Part shown: positions 27,408 to 36,725 of the stretch, one piece after another | Layout: each line of letters starts with the position of its first letter | Numbering within the stretch: position 1 is the first letter of the stretch | Assembly: GCA_021203545.1 (NCBI GenBank) | Contig: JAJQAZ010000080.1 | Location: 1 to 42,096, forward strand | Direction of reading: 5' to 3' | Source of the DNA: Tannerellaceae bacterium | GTDB lineage: Bacteria > Bacteroidota > Bacteroidia > Bacteroidales > Tannerellaceae | Length of the DNA stretch: 42,096 nucleotides | Notes under the pieces: model-generated | What the model was told of the DNA's origin: nothing | Databases searched by the model: none | The model's input: only the letters and a program-made list of their open reading frames with translations | Position numbers and translations under genes: made by a program

Positions 27408-28289
27408 TTATTGTTTCCCTTCGGTTACAACTTCTTTGTTTACTTTTTTTACCAATCCCTGTAGTACGTTGCTCGGGCCTAATTCGGTGAAATGGGTGGC
27501 ACCGCCGGCAATCATGTTGGTTGCTGTTTGTGTCCAGCGTACGGGGGCTGTTAGTTGGGCTACCAGGTTGGCTTTGATGGTGGCCGGGTCGGTTTCGGGC
27601 TGTGCGTTTACGTTTTGGTAAACGGGGCAGACCGGTTGGCTGAAAGTGGTGTTTTCGATTGCTTCGGCCAGTTCTTCGCGTGCGGGTTCCATTAATGGTG
27701 AGTGGAATGCTCCGCCTACATTGAGTTTTAACGCCCGTTTGGCTCCGGCTTCTTTTAGCTTTTCGCATGCCAGGTCAATGCCGGGAATGCTACCGGATAT
27801 AACAAGTTGTCCCGGGCAGTTGTAGTTGGCTGGTACTACTACTTCGTCTGTGATTTGGTTACAGATTTCTTCTACTTTTTCGTCGGGCAGGCCTAATACC
27901 GCAGCCATGGTAGAGGGTGTTTTTTCGCAGGCTTTCTGCATGGCCAATGCCCGTTTATACACCAACTTTAGTCCGTCTTCGAACGATAGTGCGCCTGCTG
28001 ATACCAGGGCGGAGAATTCGCCCAGTGAGTGGCCGGCTACCATATCCGGTTTGAATTCTTCTCCCAGTGTTTTTGCAAGGATCACCGAATGAAGGAAAAT
28101 AGCAGGTTGTATAACTTTGGTCTGCTTCAGGTCTTCGTCTGTACCGGCAAACATGAGGTCGGTGATGCGAAATCCTAAAATTTCGTTTGCTTTTTCAAAT
28201 AATTCTCTGGCTACCGGGTTGTTATCGTACAGCTCTTTGCCCATACCAACAAATTGTGCTCCCTGTCCGGGAAATACATAAGCTTTCAT
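27408..28289 (-). CDS. fabD: Malonyl-CoA:ACP transacylase
   Basis: Moves the malonyl group from CoA to acyl carrier protein, supplying fatty-acid synthesis in the cytoplasm. The 293-residue protein has the full family pattern: FPGQGAQFVGMG at residues 6-17, the nucleophile motif GHSLGE with Ser 88, the catalytic His 196 in GGAFHSPLM, and QLTAPVRWTQT with GPSNVLQGLVKK near the end. Length and motifs are complete. It stands alone on the minus strand with its own promoter (TACCTTTG at 28478-28471) and terminator, divergent from tatA. Confidence 0.97.
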   Translation of the reverse strand: MKAYVFPGQGAQFVGMGKELYDNNPVARELFEKANEILGFRITDLMFAGTDEDLKQTKVIQPAIFLHSVILAKTLGEEFKPDMVAGHSLGEFSALVSAGALSFEDGLKLVYKRALAMQKACEKTPSTMAAVLGLPDEKVEEICNQITDEVVVPANYNCPGQLVISGSIPGIDLACEKLKEAGAKRALKLNVGGAFHSPLMEPAREELAEAIENTTFSQPVCPVYQNVNAQPETDPATIKANLVAQLTAPVRWTQTATNMIAGGATHFTELGPSNVLQGLVKKVNKEVVTEGKQ

Positions 28290-28470
28290 AATTTGATCAA
28301 TTAAGTAGTTATCGCTTCGCTAGTAGTAAAGTAGTTATCATTCACTTCGTTCATTAGTAGTTAAGTAGTAAGAAATCTTTACTTTGACTACTTTTGAGCA
28401 TTGGGAACGATAATTATTGCTCGCTTGCGGGTTTCTAATCTTTTTCTAATTTCAATTTTTTAAGACGGTG

Positions 28471-28478
28471 CAAAGGTA
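28471..28478 (-). promoter_or_regulatory. Probable fabD -7 promoter element
   Basis: TACCTTTG on the minus strand matches TAnnTTTG. A CAAA at 28495-28498 (TTTG on the minus strand) may be the -33 element with a 16-base spacer, somewhat short. It implies a leader of about 180 bases carrying one arm of the inverted repeat. Confidence 0.5.
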
Positions 28479-28519
28479 ATAATTTAGAGAGAATCAAAAT
28501 AGGATTCGTTACAATATTG

Positions 28520-28527
28520 TATATTTG
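28520..28527 (+). promoter_or_regulatory. Probable tatAC -7 promoter element
   Basis: TATATTTG matches TAnnTTTG; a purine lies at about the right distance for a start near 28534. A clear -33 TTTG is missing. The leader to tatA would be near 190 bases and contains the second arm of the inverted repeat. Confidence 0.5.
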
Positions 28528-28721
28528 CAGCATTAGAAGTAGACATCAGCCCTTTCCGGACTTAGTAGTCAAAGTAGAAATAATAACTTATCTACTTAAC
28601 TACTAACGAGTGAAACGAGTGATAACTCCTAACGAACGGAGTGAGTGCTGACTACTAAGGAGCGTAGCGACTGATAACTACTTTTAAAAAAACAAATACT
28701 AATTTTAATAATGATAATATC

Positions 28722-28913
28722 ATGAATCATTTACTTTTTCTTGGAAATTTAGGAACAGGCGAAATTGTGATTATCGCCATAGTTGTGTTGCTGTTGTTTG
28801 GTGGTAAAAAGATTCCTGAACTGATGAAAGGCATCGGTAAAGGGGTTAAGAATTTTAAGGACGGTGTAAAAGGTCTTGAGGACGACGTTAAACTGGACGA
28901 CGACGATAAGTAA
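28722..28913 (+). CDS. tatA: Twin-arginine translocase subunit TatA/TatE
   Basis: A 63-residue protein that forms the pore-like oligomer for export of folded proteins across the inner membrane. One N-terminal membrane helix (residues 11-27, [18 protein letters not shown]), the hinge [16 protein letters not shown], an amphipathic helix ([15 protein letters not shown]) and an acidic tail of consecutive Asp. These are the standard TatA/E features. tatC starts 11 bases downstream. No tatB is present, so this system probably works as TatA plus TatC. Confidence 0.95.
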   Translation: MNHLLFLGNLGTGEIVIIAIVVLLLFGGKKIPELMKGIGKGVKNFKDGVKGLEDDVKLDDDDK

Positions 28914-28924
28914 GCGGTAGAGAG

Positions 28925-29746
28925 ATGCAACAAGAAGAAATGTCATTCTGGGATCACCTGGAAGAACTTCGCTGGACTTTATTTCGTTCTATCTTAGCAC
29001 TCTTTGTTTTTACAATAGCAGGTTTTGCCGTAATGCCTTATCTGTTTGATAATGTGATTATGGCTCCCTGTTACGCGGATTTTATTACCTTCCGCTGGAT
29101 GTGTAAGGTTGGCAATATGCTGCCTTTTCTCCCTGATTTCTGTAATGAGGACTATCATGTAAATATCGTCAATATTAAACTGGCGACTCAATTCTTTACC
29201 CACATGACCACCTCTTTCTGGCTGGCTGTGTTGCTTACTTTTCCTTATTTAATGTTCGAGATATGGAAGTTTATCAGTCCGGCATTGTACGAGAATGAAA
29301 AGAAGAGTGTTAGTGTCGTGTTTCTTTTTGGAACAGGTATGTTCTTTCTGGGCTGCGCGGTGGGGTATTTTATGGTATTCCCGATGACGCTGCGTTTTTT
29401 GGCTACCTATAGTTTAAGTTCGGCCATTACGGAGCAGGTGTCGCTGGAGTCGTATATGGATAATTTCCTGATGTTGATATTTATTATGGGGATTGTTTTT
29501 GAAATGCCCCTTGTATCCTGGTTGTTATCTACGGTAGGATTGATTAATCGTTCATTGTTTCATAAGTACAGACGGCATGCTATTGTATTTTTATTGGTAG
29601 CAGCGGCGTTTATTACTCCGAGTGGCGATCCGTTTACTTTAAGTATCGTATTTTTCCCGCTTTACGGGCTGTTTGAACTAAGTGCATTCTTTGTGAAAAA
29701 GGCACCGGTGGAGGAGGAAGAAGAGACCGGAGAAGAAATTTTATAA
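28925..29746 (+). CDS. tatC: Sec-independent protein translocase TatC
   Basis: The receptor subunit that recognises twin-arginine signal peptides and recruits TatA. The 273-residue protein opens MSFWDHLEELRWTLFRS after five extra residues, the conserved N-terminal signature. It has six membrane segments, with the conserved FPYLMFEIWKFISPALYENEKK loop and GCAVGYFMVFPMTLRFLATY. The C-terminal tail is acidic (EEEEETGEE). The frame is complete. It is co-transcribed with tatA and followed by a stem-loop repeat at 29801. Confidence 0.96.
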   Translation: MQQEEMSFWDHLEELRWTLFRSILALFVFTIAGFAVMPYLFDNVIMAPCYADFITFRWMCKVGNMLPFLPDFCNEDYHVNIVNIKLATQFFTHMTTSFWLAVLLTFPYLMFEIWKFISPALYENEKKSVSVVFLFGTGMFFLGCAVGYFMVFPMTLRFLATYSLSSAITEQVSLESYMDNFLMLIFIMGIVFEMPLVSWLLSTVGLINRSLFHKYRRHAIVFLLVAAAFITPSGDPFTLSIVFFPLYGLFELSAFFVKKAPVEEEEETGEEIL

Positions 29747-29800
29747 TCCTTTGTTGGGTTTGTGTTTGATTTTCGTTTGGCGTTTGTTTTTCGTTCTTTC

Positions 29801-29910
29801 GTTCGGCGTAGCGTCTTCGCTACGTCGCTGGGAATTTATGGGCCTCCTGGCCCAGGTGAGGCTGGAGCCTCACTTTTTAGAGGCGACGTAGCGAGGACGC
29901 TACGCCGAAC
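29801..29910. repeat. 110 bp inverted-repeat element, copy 1
   Basis: Arms 29801-29827 and 29884-29910 are inverted repeats with one mismatch in 27. Each arm contains its own small hairpin (CGTAGCG-TCTT-CGCTACG). Two inner stem-loops follow: GGGCC-TCCT-GGCCC and GTGAGGCTGGAGCCTCAC. The second copy, inverted, is at 36548-36656. Both copies lie just after a gene end (tatC here, radA there), so they could also act as transcript 3' ends. Confidence 0.8.
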
Positions 29911-30037
29911 ATAGATGATAAATAAAGTGGCACGGAGATACGGATGTTTTAAATTTAAATAAAACTCTGTATCTTCGTGTTTCTGTATTTTGGAATGATA
30001 TTTGAACTTATTTTCTAAACTAAAAACATATTCTTGT

Positions 30038-32233
30038 ATGAAGCGTACATTAACGTCTATCCTGTTATTAGGGGCTTTAGTGGCCTGTTCGCCGGGAATC
30101 AAAGAAGATTCAGATCTTACCCGGTATGTAAATCCATTTATCGGAACTGATTTTACAGGCAATACCTATCCGGGAGCACAGGCACCTTTCGGTATGGTGC
30201 AGTTGAGTCCGGATAACGGTTTGCCGGGCTGGGATCGTATTTCGGGTTATTTTTATCCCGATTCTACTATTGCCGGATTTAGCCATACCCATTTATCCGG
30301 AACCGGTGCGGGCGATTTGTATGATATTTCTTTTATGCCGGTAACGCATCCTTATAAAGAGGCTGCCGCGCCTTTGGGTATCCATTCTCTTTTCTCGCAC
30401 GATGACGAGGAGGCTACCGCCGGTTATTACCGTGTGTTGCTCAAAGATTATACTATTAATGTTGAGCTGACTGCAACGGAACGGTGCGGTATTCAGCGTT
30501 ATACTTTCCCGGAGGCGGATACTTCTGTTTTCCTTGATTTGAAAAAGGCGATGAACTGGGATTTTACGCAGGATTCTTATATTGAAGTGGTGGATGGTCA
30601 GACGATCCGCGGGTACCGTTTTTCTGACGGTTGGGCACGTAACCAGAAGATTTATTTTTATACCCGTTTTTCCCGTCCGTTCGATTCATTTGAATTGGAT
30701 ACTACGGCTATTTATCATGAAGGCAGCCGTATGGGTACCGGCTATGTGGGCCGTTTTGATTTTAAAACAGGTCAAGGGGAACAGATTTTGGTGAATACGG
30801 CTATTTCGGGTGTTAGTATGGAGGGGGCACAAAAGAATTTGCAGGCAGAAGTTCCCGCGGATGATTTTGATCTCTACAGAGAGAAAGCGCGGGAACTATG
30901 GAACAGGCAATTGGCAAAAATTGAGGTGGAAGGCCCCAACGAGGATGATAAGGTGAACTTTTATACGGCTATGTACCATTCGATGATAGCACCTACTATT
31001 TATAGTGATGTGGATGGTGCCTATTATGGGCCGGATAAACAGGTTCACCAGGCTTCGGGCTGGGTAAATTATTCTACTTTTTCTTTGTGGGATACGTATC
31101 GTGCTTCGCATCCGCTCTTTACTTATACGGAGCCGGAGCGTACCAATGATATGGTGGAGTCGTTCCTGGCTTTCTTTGACCAGAACGGCCGCCTGCCGGT
31201 ATGGAATTTTTATGGTAGCGAGACTGATATGATGATTGGTTACCATTCGGTTCCGGTTATTGTGGATGCTTACCTGAAAGGGATTGGCCGGTTTGATGCC
31301 GAACGTGCTTTGAATGCTTGTGTAACAGCGGCTAATCTGGATGATTACCGTGCGATTGGTTTATATAAGGAGCTGGGGTATGTGCCTTATAATAAAGAGG
31401 AGGAGTCGGTTTCTAAAACGTTGGAGTATGCCTACGATGATTATTGTATCGCACGTATGGCGGAAAAGATGGGTAAAACAGCTATTGCGGAGGAGTTTTA
31501 TAGACGTTCGCAGTTTTTCCGGAATGTTTATAATCCGGAAAGCGGATGGATGCAGCCCCGGGATGATGCAGGTAATTTTATTAAGGGGTTTGATGCAAAA
31601 GATTATACGGAGCATATTACGGAGAGTAACGGCTGGCAGTATTTCTGGTATGTACCCCAGGATGTAAATGGACTGATCGAGTTAAGTGGGGGTAAGGAGC
31701 CTTTCGCACACAAACTGGATAGTATGTTTACTTATTATCCTGCTACCGAAGATGAATTGCCTATTTTCAGTACCGGTATGATCGGGCAGTATGCTCATGG
31801 TAATGAGCCAGGCCACCATGTTATTTATCTGTTTAATGCTGTGGATGAACCCTGCAAAACCCAGAAATATGCGGCGGAAGTGATGCATGAACTTTATTTC
31901 AATGCACCGGACGGTTTGTGTGGGAATGAGGATTGCGGACAAATGTCGGCCTGGTATATTTTCAGTGCTATGGGCTTTTATCCGGTAGATCCTGTTGCCG
32001 GGCAGTATGAGATCGGTACGCCTTTATTCCGGGAGATGAAACTGCATCTGGCCAATGGGAAAACATTTACTGTATTGGCACCTGAAGTGAGCCGTAAGAA
32101 TATTTATATCCAATCTGTGAAACTCAACGGCAAACCATACGGTAAAAGTTATATTACCCATGAATAGATTATGAATGGCGATACATTCGAGTTTGAAATG
32201 GGCAGTACTCCGGGACCGGTTTGGTATAGGTAG
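30038..32233 (+). pseudogene. GH92-family alpha-mannosidase lipoprotein with a late in-frame stop
   Basis: Exo-alpha-mannosidase of glycoside hydrolase family 92, which removes terminal mannose from N-glycans or mannans with calcium. The start is the ATG at 30038; lipobox LVAC (Cys 17). Family signatures: RYVNPFIGTDFTGNTYPGAQ, then PFGMVQLSPDN, GFSHTHLSGTGAGDLYDISF, the middle YDDYCIARMAEKMGK, GNEPGHHVIYLFN, and GNEDCGQMSAWYIFSAMGFY. The frame ends with TAG at 32165-32167 after SYITHE. The same frame goes on as IMNGDTFEFEMGSTPGPVWYR to TAG at 32231, the usual C-terminal end. So 21 residues are cut off; all catalytic regions remain and activity may survive. No susCD lies beside it. Confidence 0.88.
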
Positions 32234-32660
32234 TTGGTTACCTCTGGGACCAAAAAAGAATGGAAGAATGAGTTTGTTCCCGGACTTGATCCGGGATCGC
32301 ATTAGAACTAACAGTTTGTATATGTTTGATTGGACGGGGGGCTGTGCCCCCGGGTGTCATGGTGTCGGGATTGCAATTGGCTAAAGCCGGTCTACGATTC
32401 CCTCCGGTCCAGGGGTTACACCTTGTAAGCCCAAAGGGCTTGAATGTGATTAACCGCGGGTGAAACCCGTGGCAGAAAGCGACTCTATTCTATGAACCCC
32501 GAAGCGGGTTCAACCCTTTCAGGGTTGTTATAGAGAAGGTTTCTGCCTCCCCCGGGTTGCACCCGTGGTTATTCACATTTTACCCCATACGGGGTAATTA
32601 TTTACAATTTGTAACTTTATCAAAGAGCGAGGAGAGTTTTTACACAATCTCCTGGTCCGG
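32234..32660. repeat. Stem-loop element copy C and other palindromes
   Basis: No gene. Positions 32376-32400 carry the GGCCGATC-type module (here GCCGGTCTACGATTC). The block 32422-32646 follows the element at 1705-1928 for about 224 bases with over 90% identity by eye, including all six internal hairpins and the right end AGTTTTTACACA. The left terminal repeat is replaced by the other module, so this copy is not a complete element. It ends about 15 bases before the DUF418 stop. Confidence 0.7.
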
Positions 32661-33865
32661 TTAGTTCTGACGTTTTAGGGGAACCGGGCGGAACCAGGTG
32701 AGGACACGCCAGAGCCATTCTACAGGACCGTAATAGAAACGTTTCATCCACCAGTTGCTGTATTCTATTTGTATTACGTAAATAACCAGTCCTACGCCTA
32801 AACATTGAAGGAAAGTGAATTCTATGGCCAGGTTGGCACCAAACCCGTAAAACAGTGGTACTCCGATCAGGCTTTGTGCCATATAGTTGGTAACACTCAT
32901 GCGCCCTACAGGTGCTAATCTATCTAATAGATAGCGGCTTTTTGTCTGGTAGTATAATAATGTGAGTCCGGTTACATACATCATCATCATACCCAGGTTG
33001 CCGTATGATTTAAAGAGTGTAGTACCTGCGCGGAGTGCATATCCTTCTATTCCTATAACGGGTAATAGGTATACAATGGCATAAAAGAGGGTAAATACCC
33101 CGATACTGTAGGGAAGTACTTTCCGGCTATATTTTACCATTCGTTCTTCGCTTTTATAGATACCGGAACGTCCGATCAGTATACCGGCAATAAACAAGCC
33201 GATCAATTGCGGATAACGGGCAGCGGTAAATACCCATAAGAGTTTGGAAAATTGTCCTTTCCAACTGTTGTAAGCAATGACATCTGCAAACGAACCCTTT
33301 GTGAAGACTTCCGCTGCTTCTACATACAGGCTGTCCATATACGCTACTAATGGCGTGGTTTCATTAGGGGTACTTCCGTTTATGAAGGAGATAAAAGAGA
33401 TAATCGCCGGAATCTGAAGGAATAGAATGATACATGCGGCTACCAGATATTTTGTTGGTACTTTATAGAGTGGAATCAATACAATACCCAGGAATGCGTA
33501 TACAACAAAGAATTCACCCATATATATCAGTCCGTTCAGATAGCCTAATGCAAGTAGGATAGTGAGCCGCCAGATAAACCGTAGCCGGAAATCATTTCCT
33601 TTCCCGGCTTCCGATTCCATTTGCATGAAAAAGCTAAGGCCGAAAAGGAGGGAGAATATGGCGTACGCTTTGCCTGCGAAAAGAAATGTGATGATTCCGA
33701 GTACTATCTGGTCTGCTTTTTGCCAGAACAGCGATTCAATTTCGGGACCGGGACTCATCAGGTCAAAATGTTCCATGCAATGGAATAATAAAATTCCAAA
33801 TAAGGCAAAGCCCCGAAGGGCATCAAGTGAGTTAATCCTTTTTTAGGTAGAGCGTGCTGTATCAT
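32661..33865 (-). pseudogene. DUF418 family membrane protein, N-terminal frameshift
   Basis: Multi-pass inner-membrane protein with about eight to ten hydrophobic segments. The N-terminal signature of the family is visible only across a frameshift: from the ATG at 33865, MIQHALPKK, then in another frame RINSLDALRGFALFGILLFH and CMEHFDLMSPG. The break is in an A6 run (33839-33844); a seventh A would give one 401-residue protein, the usual size. The DUF418 C-terminal part is present (PVGRMSVTNYMAQSLIGVPL, QIEYSNWWMKRFYYGPVEWL). Without correction, translation could only begin inside, for example at the ATG at 33776, losing the first membrane helix. Function of the family is unknown. Confidence 0.83.
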
Positions 33866-33925
33866 AAAATGTAAATACGTTTAATTATCCAATATGTATT
33901 TACAAAGAAACAGAGGAGTACTCTT

Positions 33926-34138
33926 TCAAACATTCAAAATTTCAGCAAATACTTTCAAATTTCCGCTATTCCATCCACGATTTATAGCACTAACCATATT
34001 GCAGGCATAATCGTCAGTTAATTCTTCAATTATTCTATTAGCTACGTAGCAGCCATCTATTAATAGCCCTGTGTGTGAGGAAATTGGGGATAAAAGGTAA
34101 TAATGTCTGGTCTATTGTGTATTTTTGTATTTAACTAA
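33926..34138 (-). pseudogene. Possible 3' remnant of an unknown gene
   Basis: The minus strand has about 70 codons without a stop, ending at 33926, with protein-like content: IITFLSPISSHTGLLIDGCY, then VANRIIEELTDDYACNMV and INRGWNSGNLKVFAEILNV. No start codon with a plausible N-terminus exists before the upstream stop near 34138. It reads like the C-terminal end of a gene whose front has been lost. The family was not recognised. It overlaps the likely promoter of the plus-strand gene at 34147. Confidence 0.4.
34120..34127 (+). promoter_or_regulatory. Probable -7 element of the LRR-like gene
   Basis: TATTTTTG fits TAnnTTTG and lies 19 bases ahead of the ATG at 34147, leaving a very short leader. 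No convincing -33 element. Confidence 0.4.
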
Positions 34139-34146
34139 TTATAAAA

Positions 34147-35109
34147 ATGAAAAAAGGAATACTTATTTTACTTGCCGTTTTATTTAGCACGATGCAGATT
34201 AAGGCGTATAATTTTGAATTGGATGGAATATATTACAATTTCATTGAAGGAACAACCAATAACGTTGAAGTAACTTACCCTATAGAATATAGACATGATG
34301 ACTATGACGGCGAAGGCGATTATTATGGTGTTATTATAATTCCTGAAATTGTTACCTATAAAAATAAACACTACCGTGTGACAAGTATCGGAGAACAGGC
34401 GTTCCGGGAAAGTAGCGTTGTTGCGGTAACAGTACCAAAATCTGTAGAATATATTGGAGTAGGTGCTTTTCGTGACTGCTGTTTTTTAGAAAAAATAGAG
34501 GTTCAATGGTCTGTTCCGCTGGATCTGAGAGAAGTTGAGAAAACTTACCCTAAGCACTCCGACCCTTACTATAACTATGTGGCTGAAGATATTTTTGATT
34601 TTTCAGAAGAACAACGCCAACGGATTACACTTGTAGTGCCAATAAACACTAAAACGCTTTATCAGGAGCGGGAGGTGTGGAAATATTTTGTCAATATTGA
34701 AGAGAAAGGGTTCAAAAATAAAATCTCTTCAGATCCGAAAAGAATCACTATACTGGATGGAACTGTTAGTTTAGAACTGACAGGAGGTGCAAATTTTCCC
34801 TGCATCGGTTTACAGCTTGCTGATAGAAATATAGGTAAGGCATTAGGTACTTATTTGGAGATCAAAAAAGGAGAAGAATTCTATCTCATGAAGTATAAAT
34901 ATGAGATTAAACAGTATAATACGATCAATAAAGCGGTAGAAGAATATCTGGAAGATCTTTTTAAAAGGTTTTGTGAGGATAAACAATACGGAGATAAAGT
35001 ATGGAAAGCGTTTGTGCAGGAAGGTGGTTTACAGTTGTTTCTGCAAATGGCAGAAGAGTTTATGGATGAAGAATTTTTAACCTCTCCCTTTAACGAAATA
35101 TATGGTTAG
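34147..35109 (+). CDS. Secreted protein with a BspA-type leucine-rich repeat segment
   Basis: A 320-residue exported protein with signal peptide MKKGILILLAVLFSTMQIKA. Residues about 60-150 contain IIIPEIVTYKNKHYRVTSIG, EQAFRESSVVAVTVPKSVEY and IGVGAFRDC, the surface LRR_5 (BspA-like) pattern, with roughly three repeats. The rest (about 195-320) is not LRR: it carries a lysine/glutamate-rich helical region ending EDLFKRFCEDKQYGD and QEGGLQLFLQMAEEFMDEEF and was not recognised. It has its own promoter and precedes radA without obvious functional link. A role in adhesion or protein binding is suggested by the family only. Confidence 0.78.
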   Translation: MKKGILILLAVLFSTMQIKAYNFELDGIYYNFIEGTTNNVEVTYPIEYRHDDYDGEGDYYGVIIIPEIVTYKNKHYRVTSIGEQAFRESSVVAVTVPKSVEYIGVGAFRDCCFLEKIEVQWSVPLDLREVEKTYPKHSDPYYNYVAEDIFDFSEEQRQRITLVVPINTKTLYQEREVWKYFVNIEEKGFKNKISSDPKRITILDGTVSLELTGGANFPCIGLQLADRNIGKALGTYLEIKKGEEFYLMKYKYEIKQYNTINKAVEEYLEDLFKRFCEDKQYGDKVWKAFVQEGGLQLFLQMAEEFMDEEFLTSPFNEIYG

Positions 35110-35129
35110 AATCTTTACAGGAATCTTTG

Positions 35130-35137
35130 TATCTTTG
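35130..35137 (+). promoter_or_regulatory. Probable radA -7 promoter element
   Basis: TATCTTTG matches TAnnTTTG and lies 16 bases upstream of the radA ATG at 35154. This supports that ATG over an earlier in-frame start at 35127, which would overlap the promoter. Confidence 0.5.
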
Positions 35138-35153
35138 TAATAAATCAGAAAAT

Positions 35154-36524
35154 ATGGCTAAAACAAAAACAGTATATGTCTGTACCCAGTGTGGGGCAGA
35201 CTCACCTAAATGGCAGGGTAAATGTCCTAATTGCGGAGAGTGGAATACGTATGTAGAGGAGATTGTAACCAAAGAAGCTTCTGTAAAGAAGGTGATTCCC
35301 GGACTGCCACGGGATGAGAAGGTACGTCCGCTGTTGCTACGCGATATTACGGCAGAGGAAGAGGAACGGCTGGATTTGCAGGATGGTGAATTGAACCGTG
35401 TGTTGGGAGGCGGATTGGTAAAGGGTTCGCTTGTATTAATTGGGGGTGAACCGGGTATTGGTAAGTCCACACTGGTACTGCAAACTGTGCTGAACCTGAA
35501 GAAAGTGAAAACATTGTATGTGTCCGGCGAAGAGAGTTCCCGCCAGTTGAAGCTCCGGGCTGAACGGTTGGGAGATGAGGATAATGACTGTTATATTCTT
35601 TGTGAGACGAATCTGGAGCAGATTTTTACGCAGGCAGCGAATGTGCAGCCTGATTTGATGATTATAGACTCGGTGCAGACTATTTTTACCGAACAGATTG
35701 AGTCGTCTCCTGGTAGTGTATCGCAGGTACGCGAATGTAGTGCTTCGATCCTTAAATATGCGAAGGAGAGCGGAGTGCCTGTGTTACTGATCGGACATAT
35801 CAATAAGGAGGGTAGTATTGCCGGGCCCAAGGTATTGGAGCATATTGTGGATACGGTGTTGCAGTTTGAGGGCGACCAGCAGTATATGTACCGTATTCTG
35901 CGCAGTATTAAGAACCGGTTTGGTCGTACATCGGAGCTGGGTATTTACGAGATGCGCCGGGATGGGTTGCGGGAGGTGAGTAATCCTTCGGAGTTGTTGC
36001 TTACCCAGAACCACGATGGATTGAGTGGGGTTGCTATTGCCGCGGCTACAGAAGGGGTTCGTCCGTTTCTTATTGAAACACAGGCATTGGTTAGTTCGGC
36101 GGTGTATGGTACTCCCCAGCGTAGTGCAACCGGGTTTGATCTGCGGCGGATGAATATGTTACTGGCTGTGCTTGAGAAACGGGCCGGTTTTAAGTTGATC
36201 CAGAAGGATGTGTTCCTGAATATTGCCGGAGGGTTGAAAGTAAACGACCCGGCTATTGACCTGGCTGTGATCAGCGCGATCCTTTCTTCGAGCCTGGATA
36301 TAACGATTGACCCGGGTATTTGCCTGGCAGGTGAGGTTGGTTTGTCGGGTGAAATTCGTCCGGTAAACCGGATTGAACAACGTATTCTGGAGGCCGAAAA
36401 GTTAGGTTTTGAAACGATTGTTATCCCTCATAATAACCTGAAAGGGTTTGATGCTTCTAAATGCCGTATACGTATTGTACAGGTGAAAAAGGTTGAGGAG
36501 GCGTTCAGGCAGTTGTTTGGGTAG
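35154..36524 (+). CDS. radA: DNA repair protein RadA (Sms)
   Basis: RecA-related ATPase that drives branch migration during recombinational repair. The 456-residue protein has an N-terminal zinc finger (Cys 10, 13, 24, 27 in CTQCGADSPKWQGKCPNC), Walker A GGEPGIGKST at 97-106, the VSGEES loop, Walker B near LMIIDSVQT, the RadA signature KNRFG, and a C-terminal Lon-protease-like domain (AIDLAVISAILSS, GEVGLSGEIRPV). The start at 35154 gives the normal MAKTKTVYVC. It stands alone, with a stem-loop element 24 bases after its stop. The frame is intact. Confidence 0.97.
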   Translation: MAKTKTVYVCTQCGADSPKWQGKCPNCGEWNTYVEEIVTKEASVKKVIPGLPRDEKVRPLLLRDITAEEEERLDLQDGELNRVLGGGLVKGSLVLIGGEPGIGKSTLVLQTVLNLKKVKTLYVSGEESSRQLKLRAERLGDEDNDCYILCETNLEQIFTQAANVQPDLMIIDSVQTIFTEQIESSPGSVSQVRECSASILKYAKESGVPVLLIGHINKEGSIAGPKVLEHIVDTVLQFEGDQQYMYRILRSIKNRFGRTSELGIYEMRRDGLREVSNPSELLLTQNHDGLSGVAIAAATEGVRPFLIETQALVSSAVYGTPQRSATGFDLRRMNMLLAVLEKRAGFKLIQKDVFLNIAGGLKVNDPAIDLAVISAILSSSLDITIDPGICLAGEVGLSGEIRPVNRIEQRILEAEKLGFETIVIPHNNLKGFDASKCRIRIVQVKKVEEAFRQLFG

Positions 36525-36547
36525 ATATACCAACTCCCCAACCCTTT

Positions 36548-36656
36548 GTTCGGCGTAGCGTCTTCGCTACGTCGGTGATAAAAGTGAGGCTCCAGCCTCA
36601 CATGAGCCAGGAGGCTCATAAAATTTTAGCGACGTAGCGAGGACGCTACGCCGAAC
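36548..36656. repeat. 109 bp inverted-repeat element, copy 2
   Basis: Arms 36548-36574 and 36630-36656 equal those at 29801-29910. The interior is the reverse complement of copy 1: GTGAGGCTCCAGCCTCAC comes first, then a GAGCC-AGGA-GGCTC hairpin. Against copy 1 the second stem differs at a base pair (G-C replaced by A-T on both sides), so pairing is kept. Its position after radA parallels copy 1 after tatC. Confidence 0.8.
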
Positions 36657-36725
36657 AGAGGAGGAACAGAGGAACAGAGCTGAATAGAGGGTTGATTTTC
36701 GACTTTTAAAATAAGAAGAACTATA

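Larger units (their letters stand above)
28300..28690. repeat. Long imperfect inverted repeat flanking the fabD/tatA promoters
   Basis: The arm at about 28300-28400 (AAGTAGTTATCGCTTCGCTA onward) is echoed in reverse at about 28556-28688 (TAGTAGTCAAAGTAG to CGACTGATAACTACTT). Both arms contain small palindromes such as CGAGTGAAACGAGTG, ACGAACGGAGTGAGTG and GGAGCGTAGCGAC. The two promoters lie between the arms, so each transcript starts with one arm in its 5' leader. No open frame is present. Confidence 0.6.

Noticed and set aside
30038-32233. GH92 as part of the SusCD polysaccharide loci
   Set aside because: It is 16 kb from the nearest susC, on its own, with the toxin locus and housekeeping genes between.
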